Positions 6,950 to 10,578 of a stretch of 10,578 nucleotides of DNA are shown piece by piece (within the stretch, counting starts at the first letter, position 1; every line of letters begins with the position of its first letter). The DNA is from an uncultured Ruminococcus sp. (GTDB lineage: Bacteria; Bacillota; Clostridia; Oscillospirales; CAG-272). The notes under the pieces were generated by a model. The model was given only the letters and a program-made list of their open reading frames with translations, did no database searches and was not told the DNA's origin. The position numbers and the translations under genes were made by a program. Where the stretch lies: NCBI GenBank assembly GCA_902783705.1, contig CACZSA010000026.1:1-10578 (forward strand), written 5' to 3'.

Positions 6950-8785
6950 TTATCTTCCGCCGAAGAAGAGGCCGAAGAGACCGCGGCGCGCGATGTTGTT
7001 CCAGAGCGGGATGTTCGACTCGGCGGTTCCGTTCAGCGGGACATAGTTGCCGCTCGTGACGACGTAGCTGTAGGTGACGCCGTATTCCGCGGGGGCGGTG
7101 AGCGTCGCTTTGCCGTTGACGATCGGAGCGTTCTCCACGATGTATTCCTTCACGGCGTTCCGGCCTTCGCCGACGACCTTGTAGACGGAGACGACGGGAT
7201 TCTCGATATCCGCCGGGAGAGCGTCGATCGTGAAGACCTTGAGCGCGGCGATCCTGCCGTCAGCCTTCGAAGCACCCTGCTTGAGGGAGACGGAGACGGG
7301 GTAGTCGATGACCGCGGAGTCGGTGATGTAGCGGATGTTCGTGATGGTCTTGCCGAGGAGCGCGAGCTCATCGTAGTTCCAGCCGAGCTCGGTGCCGCGC
7401 CAGATGTTGACGACATGGCGCAGGCCGATCTTCGCGCCGTCCGCGGTGGTGAGGATGACGGCGTTCACGCTGTCGCCCTTTTCAATGCCTTCCGTTCCGG
7501 CGAGGGAGATTTCCACGTCGGTGTGGTGGCCGCCGTAGGAGACCTCCGCTGTGACGCCTTCCACGGTAGCCGCTCTGCCGCCGACCGCGCCGAAGGTGAA
7601 CTTGCCGTCCGCGGCGTCGAGCGCCTTGGAGCGGGCGGGCTTTTCGGTGAGCTTATAATAGGAATAGGATGGCGCCTCGAAGAGCGCTTCCTTGCCTTCA
7701 TAGACGGAGGTGAAGGTCTGACCGCGGTTGGTCACGGTGATCTCGACGGAGGAGGCGTCGGTGATTTCCTTGCACGCGTCGAGGACGGAGAGATCCTTCA
7801 CGAAAACGGGGTAGACGATGCCGGAGATATCGGTGCCGTCCGCGTTGACGTGGTAGGAGCCGCCGGCGAGCGTCGCGGTGCGGGACTTGTTCTTCGTGGC
7901 GGAGGTCACGGCGTCGACAGCGGCATCCTCTGCGCCGAGTTCGGCCTTGTAGAAATCCGCGTAGGGGATGTTCATGAGGACATAGCCCGCTTCGGGGATC
8001 TCGATGGCAACGGGATAATCGATGACCGCGGAGTCGGTGATGTAGCGGACGTTCGTGACGGTCTTGCCGCCGAGGTCCAGCTCGCCGATGTTCCAGCCGA
8101 GCTCGGTGCCGCGCCAGATGTTGACGACGTGGCGCAGTCCGGTTTTCGCGCCGTCCGAGGTGGTGAGGACAACGGCGTTCACCGCGTCGCCCTTCTCGAT
8201 CCCGGTCGTACCCTCAAGGGAGATTTCAATATCGGTGTGGTGACCGCCGACCGTGAGAGCCGCCGTGACGCCGTCGACCGCGCTGACCGTGCCCTGAACA
8301 GCGGAGAACTTGCCGTCCGCGGAGAGGGTCTTGTAGCAGTCCGGTGTGTCGGAGAGGACATAGTAGGAGTAGGACGGCGCTTCGAAGAGCGCTTCCTTGC
8401 CCTCAAAAACGGTCGTGGAGGTCTTGCCGCGGTTGGTCACAGTGATTTCCACGGAGGAGGCGTCGGTGACTTCGTTGTACCCGGCGAGGAGGGAGAGATC
8501 CTCGACATAGACCGGATACGTCACGCCGGTGGTGTCGGTGCCGTCCGCGTTGACGTGATAGGAACCGCCGGCAAGCGTCGCGGTGCGGGTCTTGTTCTTC
8601 GTGGCGGAGGTCACGGCGTCGACTGCGGCATCCCCTGCGCCGAGTTCGGCGGCGTAGAATTCCGCGTACGGAATGTTCATGAGGACATACGCGCCCTGAT
8701 CCGCGCCGTCCGCCATGACATTCGGGGTGAGGGCGGCAGCGAGAAGAAGACTCAGCGCGAGGCCCATCGTTTTTTGGAGTTTCAT
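6950..8785 (-). CDS. Secreted penicillin-binding Tp47-domain-like protein with two tandem units
   Basis: The 611-residue product starts with a signal peptide (1-25, probable cleavage VMA|DG); no lipobox cysteine is visible. Two homologous units follow, at residues 32-266 and 267-500. Each opens with YVLMNIPYA-[ED]-FY-x-AELGA and continues with DAVTSATKNK-x-RTATLAGGSYHVNADGTD. Each ends with GLRHVVNIWRGTELGWN and RYITDSAVIDYPV. These blocks recall clostridial proteins annotated with domains of the Treponema pallidum 47-kDa penicillin-binding lipoprotein. That resemblance is from memory, and a beta-lactam-related activity is not demonstrated here. Residues 503-611 are a different, unrecognised C-terminal region ending RRGLFGLFFGGR. 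The start is supported by AAAGGGG upstream. The gene is convergent with thrH and divergent from the PHP gene. Confidence 0.82.
   Translation of the reverse strand: MKLQKTMGLALSLLLAAALTPNVMADGADQGAYVLMNIPYAEFYAAELGAGDAAVDAVTSATKNKTRTATLAGGSYHVNADGTDTTGVTYPVYVEDLSLLAGYNEVTDASSVEITVTNRGKTSTTVFEGKEALFEAPSYSYYVLSDTPDCYKTLSADGKFSAVQGTVSAVDGVTAALTVGGHHTDIEISLEGTTGIEKGDAVNAVVLTTSDGAKTGLRHVVNIWRGTELGWNIGELDLGGKTVTNVRYITDSAVIDYPVAIEIPEAGYVLMNIPYADFYKAELGAEDAAVDAVTSATKNKSRTATLAGGSYHVNADGTDISGIVYPVFVKDLSVLDACKEITDASSVEITVTNRGQTFTSVYEGKEALFEAPSYSYYKLTEKPARSKALDAADGKFTFGAVGGRAATVEGVTAEVSYGGHHTDVEISLAGTEGIEKGDSVNAVILTTADGAKIGLRHVVNIWRGTELGWNYDELALLGKTITNIRYITDSAVIDYPVSVSLKQGASKADGRIAALKVFTIDALPADIENPVVSVYKVVGEGRNAVKEYIVENAPIVNGKATLTAPAEYGVTYSYVVTSGNYVPLNGTAESNIPLWNNIARRGLFGLFFGGR
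7286..8692 (-). repeat. Internal 705-bp tandem duplication in the Tp47-like gene
   Basis: The two units (7988-8692 and 7286-7987) are in register at an offset of 705 bp. A 103-bp stretch near 7846-7948 and its partner near 8551-8653 differ at only about seven positions by eye, many of them synonymous. The middle of the units (around residues 150-180 and 385-415) is more diverged and carries a three-codon length difference. This pattern fits a duplication with selection or gene conversion on the outer blocks. Confidence 0.9.
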
Positions 8786-8852
8786 GGTGAAACACCCCTT
8801 TCAGAAGATTGCCGTCGGTCGGGCATTTCCACTCCGTCCCCCTTGGATTGGA

Positions 8853-8868
8853 GTTAGTAAACGCTAAC
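8853..8868. promoter_or_regulatory. Inverted repeat GTTAG-N6-CTAAC in the leader of the Tp47-like gene
   Basis: GTTAG (8853-8857) and CTAAC (8864-8868) are separated by six bases. Read on the coding strand it is GTTAGCGTTTACTAAC. It shares the core TTAGC-N4-ACTAA with a second palindrome at 9053-9072. It lies about 80 nt inside the predicted transcript, so it could be a roadblock operator or an RNA hairpin. Confidence 0.5.
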
Positions 8869-8878
8869 CACACGGCTT

Positions 8879-8943
8879 AAAAAATGCGGATCCCCCGCTA
8901 TCTCCGCCGTCGCCGGAGAGGGAAGATACACGCTCCTCTCCCG
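8879..8943 (-). promoter_or_regulatory. Attenuator-like leader of the Tp47-like gene
   Basis: Just after the predicted transcript start there are four pairable segments on the reverse strand. Segment 1, GGAGAGG (8935-8941), pairs with segment 2, CCTCTCC (8915-8921). Part of segment 2, TCTCCG (8914-8919), can instead pair with segment 3, CGGAGA (8901-8906). Part of segment 3, GCGGA (8903-8907), can pair with TCCGC (8886-8890), which is followed by A and six U residues (8879-8884). The 1:2 plus 3:4 versus 2:3 choice is the layout of a transcription attenuator. No known riboswitch family was recognised and no leader peptide is evident. The terminator stem is short, so this is a candidate only. 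Confidence 0.45.
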
Positions 8944-8954
8944 GTGATGTCCCC

Positions 8955-8963
8955 ATTATAGCA
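8955..8963 (-). promoter_or_regulatory. Extended -10 promoter of the Tp47-like gene
   Basis: A perfect TATAAT (8955-8960 on the reverse strand) is preceded by TGC, an extended -10. The hexamer 17 bases upstream (ACAAAC) is a poor -35. The 11 bases TGTGCTATAAT are identical to those of the SLH-protein promoter at 5510. The predicted leader is about 160 nt. Confidence 0.78.
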
Positions 8964-8972
8964 CAGGAATCG

Positions 8973-9003
8973 GCGGAGTTTGTGAAGTATTTGTAAACTC
9001 CGC
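8973..9003. promoter_or_regulatory. Nine-base-pair inverted repeat over the -35 region
   Basis: GCGGAGTTT (8973-8981) and AAACTCCGC (8995-9003) form a perfect inverted repeat with a 13-base spacer. It covers the place where a -35 element for the promoter at 8955 would sit and is not followed by a U tract. The position suits an operator, for an activator given the weak -35 or for a repressor. The binding protein is unknown. Confidence 0.5.
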
Positions 9004-9045
9004 AAAATTGCGGATCGGGATTCAGCGCATGAGGTTTTTGAATGC

Positions 9046-9072
9046 AAAAAACGGATTAGCATGCACTAATCC
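9046..9072 (-). terminator. Palindrome GGATTAG-N6-CTAATCC with U6: terminator or operator
   Basis: GGATTAG (9053-9059) and CTAATCC (9066-9072) flank a six-base loop. On the reverse strand the stem is followed by G and six U residues, the form of an intrinsic terminator. No minus-strand gene lies immediately upstream, so it would stop antisense transcripts coming from the PHP side. Its core TTAGC-N4-ACTAA also matches the palindrome at 8853-8868, which argues for a DNA operator. The two roles are not exclusive. Confidence 0.6.
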
Positions 9073-9188
9073 AAAGGCCCGCGCGGCGGACAGTCCGCAG
9101 ATTGGACAGCCGGAGGATCGGACGGGCAGGGATTTCCGTTCAACCCGTCAAAAATGAAGGTCTGCGCGGAAAAATCGCGCGCGGGTAC

Positions 9189-9217
9189 TTGCAATCCGGA
9201 GCCGAACATGGTATAAT
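9189..9217 (+). promoter_or_regulatory. Sigma-A-type promoter of the PHP phosphatase gene
   Basis: TTGCAA (9189-9194) lies 17 bases upstream of a perfect TATAAT (9212-9217). The leader of about 60 nt contains GCGGGT (9228-9233) and ACCCGC (9247-9252), which can pair ahead of the ribosome binding site. The stretch 9073-9188 holds only a short palindrome, GCGGAC-A-GTCCGC (9086-9098), and no gene. Confidence 0.85.
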
Positions 9218-9284
9218 GAGCCGTATTGCGGGTGTGTTGTCTATGTACCCGCCTGAAATCCGACTTGCAGCAAGGAGCATCCGC

Positions 9285-10028
9285 ATGACGCGCTACCCGG
9301 TGATCGACTTCCACAGCCATATTCTGCCGAAGATGGACGACGGCAGCAAATCGACGGATATGTCCCTTGAAATGCTTCAGCGGATGAAGAACTACGGCTG
9401 CGATCTCGTGGTCTCGACCTCCCATTACTATCGGAAGGACGAGGACATCCCCGACTTCCTCTCGCGCCGCGCCGCGTCGTACAAGCGTCTGTGCCAGCGC
9501 ATCCGGGAGGAGCCCGAATGGAACGTCCCGTCGATCGCCCTCGGCGCGGAGGTGGCCTTCTTCTTCGGGATCGAGGAGGAGGAAAACCTCGGGCGGCTCT
9601 GCATCGGCGACACGAACATTCTCCTGCTCGAGATGCCCTTCGCCCCGTGGTCCACGTACGAGATCAACGCGGTGTCCGCGCTTTGCTATGACCGCCGGTT
9701 CCGGGTGATCCTCGCGCATTACGAGCGGTTCGCGGAATTCCAGAAGGGGAATGAGACCTACGAGCGCATCCTCGAGCTCCCCGTGATCGTGCAGATCAAC
9801 GCGGAATCCCTGCAGTCGAAATTCGGATGGAACAGCAAGCGCTGGATCCGCATGTTTGAAGAGGGAAGAGCGGAGCTTCTCGGCACGGACGCACACAACC
9901 TCACGAGCCGCGCCCCGAACCTCGACCTCGCCCGAGAAACCCTCCGTACCAAGGTCTCCGAGGACGTCCTCCGCCGGATCGACGCGTTCGGCTTCCACCT
10001 CCTCGCGGACGGCGCGCAGAGAAAATAA
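9285..10028 (+). CDS. PHP-domain protein, CpsB/YwqE-type tyrosine-protein phosphatase
   Basis: This 247-residue cytoplasmic protein belongs to the PHP metallohydrolase fold, and its motifs match the CpsB/CapC/YwqE manganese-dependent phosphotyrosine phosphatases. Likely metal ligands follow the family order: H10 and H12 (DFHSH), H47 (TSHYY), E89 (LGAEV), H135 (LAHYERF), then D202 and H204 (GTDAHN). IDFHSHILPKMDDG is close to the family signature. Homologs dephosphorylate tyrosine kinases that control capsule or exopolysaccharide export, and usually sit beside those kinase genes. None is visible here, so the partner may lie downstream or elsewhere. The start at 9285 has AAGGAG (9272-9277) 7 nt upstream; the frame extends 61 codons further but crosses the promoter. 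A hairpin terminator follows. Confidence 0.88.
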   Translation: MTRYPVIDFHSHILPKMDDGSKSTDMSLEMLQRMKNYGCDLVVSTSHYYRKDEDIPDFLSRRAASYKRLCQRIREEPEWNVPSIALGAEVAFFFGIEEEENLGRLCIGDTNILLLEMPFAPWSTYEINAVSALCYDRRFRVILAHYERFAEFQKGNETYERILELPVIVQINAESLQSKFGWNSKRWIRMFEEGRAELLGTDAHNLTSRAPNLDLARETLRTKVSEDVLRRIDAFGFHLLADGAQRK

Positions 10029-10035
10029 GAAAACG

Positions 10036-10060
10036 AGCAGGGACATCCCCTGCTATTTCT
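10036..10060. terminator. Hairpin terminator after the PHP gene
   Basis: AGCAGGG (10036-10042) and CCCTGCT (10048-10054) form a seven-base-pair stem with a five-base loop, 7 bp after the stop codon. The plus-strand tract is interrupted (ATTTCTGTATTTC), so termination may be modest. The reverse strand shows CGTTTTCTTATTTTC, so it could act in both directions. Confidence 0.7.
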
Positions 10061-10133
10061 GTATTTCTCAGAATTCACAATTTGTTTACAGAACCCTGTG
10101 AAACATTTCGCGCGTTTTCGCGTCTATATGGGT

Positions 10134-10217
10134 GAGGAGGCGGGATCATGTCCGGGCTCTGCGCAGGCTCCTTTTCGGAACGGCTTTGCAGCGCGAGGTC
10201 CGCATACCCGCCTCCTC
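10134..10217. other. Long imperfect hairpin, possible structured RNA
   Basis: Perfect 11-bp arms GAGGAGGCGGG (10134-10144) and CCCGCCTCCTC (10207-10217) enclose 62 bases. The interior continues the pairing with small bulges: ATG/CAT, CGG/CCG, CTC/GAG (10157-10159 with 10195-10197) and GCGC/GCGC (10161-10164 with 10191-10194). No U tract follows on either strand and no strong promoter was seen directly upstream. The SRP signature is absent. It could be a small RNA, an mRNA-end structure or a degenerate repeat. Polarity is undetermined. Confidence 0.4.
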
Positions 10218-10227
10218 TCCTCCACAG

Positions 10228-10243
10228 AAAAGGGGCTGTCGCA
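10228..10243. repeat. GGGGCTGTCGCA repeat, copy 1
   Basis: The 16 bases AAAAGGGGCTGTCGCA recur in direct orientation at 10530-10545. No inverted partner lies nearby; the first one is at 10568-10578. With that partner it would bracket the MITE-like element. Confidence 0.75.
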
Positions 10244-10286
10244 AAACAAATCTGGTGCCGGTTGATTTCATAACAAACGAAAGTTT

Positions 10287-10482
10287 GTCATTGCGAGGAG
10301 CGAATTTCAGCAAGCTGAAACTCAGCTGACGTGGCAATCTCTCCGAAATTGGTGAGCAGGATGGAAGTCGGGGATAATTTCGAATACGCTGCGCATGATA
10401 TTGTCACCAAGTTTCTGTCTCCATCCTCCATACCGAAGAGATTGCCACGTCAGGCGTCCCAGGACGCCTTCTTCGCAATGAC
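10287..10482. mobile_element. MITE-like palindromic element, 196 bp
   Basis: The ends GTCATTGCGA (10287-10296) and TCGCAATGAC (10473-10482) are perfect inverted repeats. A second inner pair, CTGACGTGGCAATCTCT (10327-10343... on the left arm) and its complement AGAGATTGCCACGTCAG (10436-10452), is 17 bp and also perfect. Between outer and inner repeats each arm holds an unrelated small hairpin: TTTCAG/CTGAAA (10305-10320) on the left and AGGCGT/ACGCCT (10452-10469) on the right. There is no transposase, so any mobility would need one in trans. The GTCATTGCGAGGAGCG end is familiar as a dispersed bacterial repeat, but I cannot name the family. Small ORFs across it are not genes. The GTTTGT just inside the left flank also forms a hairpin with ACAAAC (10273-10288). 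Confidence 0.78.
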
Positions 10483-10529
10483 AATGTTTTGTCTGAAAGG
10501 ATGAAAACCGGAACCCGGTTTCAAAAATC

Positions 10530-10578
10530 AAAAGGGGCTGTCGCATGAACGCTCAAAAGCGGAGAAATGCGACAGCCC
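10530..10578. repeat. GGGGCTGTCGCA hairpin, copy 2 (cut by the window end)
   Basis: AAAAGGGGCTGTCGCA (10530-10545) is followed by an inverted partner TGCGACAGCCC (10568-10578), with CGCT/AGCG pairing inside the loop. The right arm runs off the window, so a following U tract cannot be seen. It could be a terminator for a gene beyond the window on the left-to-right strand, or a repeat end. Between the MITE and this hairpin lies only a small AAACCGG/CCGGTTT hairpin (10505-10521). Confidence 0.7.

Noticed and set aside
6800..8857. A 685-codon plus-strand frame opposite the Tp47-like gene, overlapping thrH
   Set aside because: It overlaps thrH and the terminator, and its repeats only mirror the duplication on the other strand.
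9102..9284. An upstream ATG that would add 61 codons to the PHP protein
   Set aside because: It lies before the -35 and -10 elements at 9189-9217, and the start at 9285 has a proper AAGGAG and begins just before the family signature.
9066..10046. A 326-codon minus-strand frame opposite the PHP gene
   Set aside because: The plus strand holds all PHP metal-ligand motifs and proper expression signals; the minus frame crosses the plus-strand promoter and has no recognisable domain.
10134..10217. SRP RNA or 6S RNA
   Set aside because: The conserved SRP tetraloop/AGCAGCC region is absent on both strands, and the structure is too short for 6S RNA.
10132..10546. Small ORFs on both strands across the right-end repeats
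   Set aside because: They translate the inverted-repeat arms, giving peptides such as HCEEGVLGRLTWQSLRYG, a familiar artefact of this repeat type.
1..10578. CRISPR array, defence or toxin-antitoxin system, transposase or prophage genes
   Set aside because: No regularly spaced short repeats and no matching protein motifs were found on either strand.

Overview
The window looks like a chromosomal segment of a high-GC, Gram-positive Clostridia-type bacterium (probably an uncultured gut or rumen lineage; this is inference). The signs are sigma-A-like promoters with 17-bp spacers, strong GGAGG-type ribosome binding sites, a PyrR-type RNA site ahead of a uracil permease, an S-layer-homology (SLH) protein, a secreted protein of the Tp47 type, and a CpsB/YwqE-type PHP phosphatase. 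Coding DNA is GC-rich while intergenic promoters are AT-rich. GC-rich codon bias opens very long spurious reading frames opposite three of the genes.

Layout from left to right. Positions 1-422 hold a minus-strand tRNA operon, transcribed Gly(UCC)-Arg(UCU)-His(GUG), with its promoter at 394-422. Positions 476-2045 hold a minus-strand uracil permease (uraA/pyrP) with a promoter, a PyrR-binding-loop-like leader and a terminator. Positions 2119-5538 hold a minus-strand secreted protein with three SLH domains, a beta-helix-like stretch and six diverged repeats of about 100 residues. After a 330-bp divergent intergenic region comes a plus-strand two-gene operon (5720-6927): a FabT-like MarR regulator and ThrH, a HAD phosphatase/phosphotransferase. 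It shares a bidirectional terminator with the convergent gene at 6950-8785, a secreted protein made of two near-identical Tp47-like units. A structured 499-bp divergent region (8786-9284) separates that gene from a plus-strand PHP phosphatase (9285-10028). The last 550 bp hold no convincing gene. They carry a long imperfect hairpin, a 196-bp palindromic MITE-like element and copies of a GGGGCTGTCGCA repeat.

Functionally the window mixes housekeeping (tRNAs, pyrimidine salvage, serine/homoserine phosphate chemistry) with the cell surface (SLH protein, Tp47-like protein, polysaccharide-type PHP phosphatase). No defence system, CRISPR array or transposase is visible. The least explained parts are the Tp47-like gene with its attenuator-like leader and flanking palindromes, the repeat region of the SLH protein, and the repeat-rich right end.
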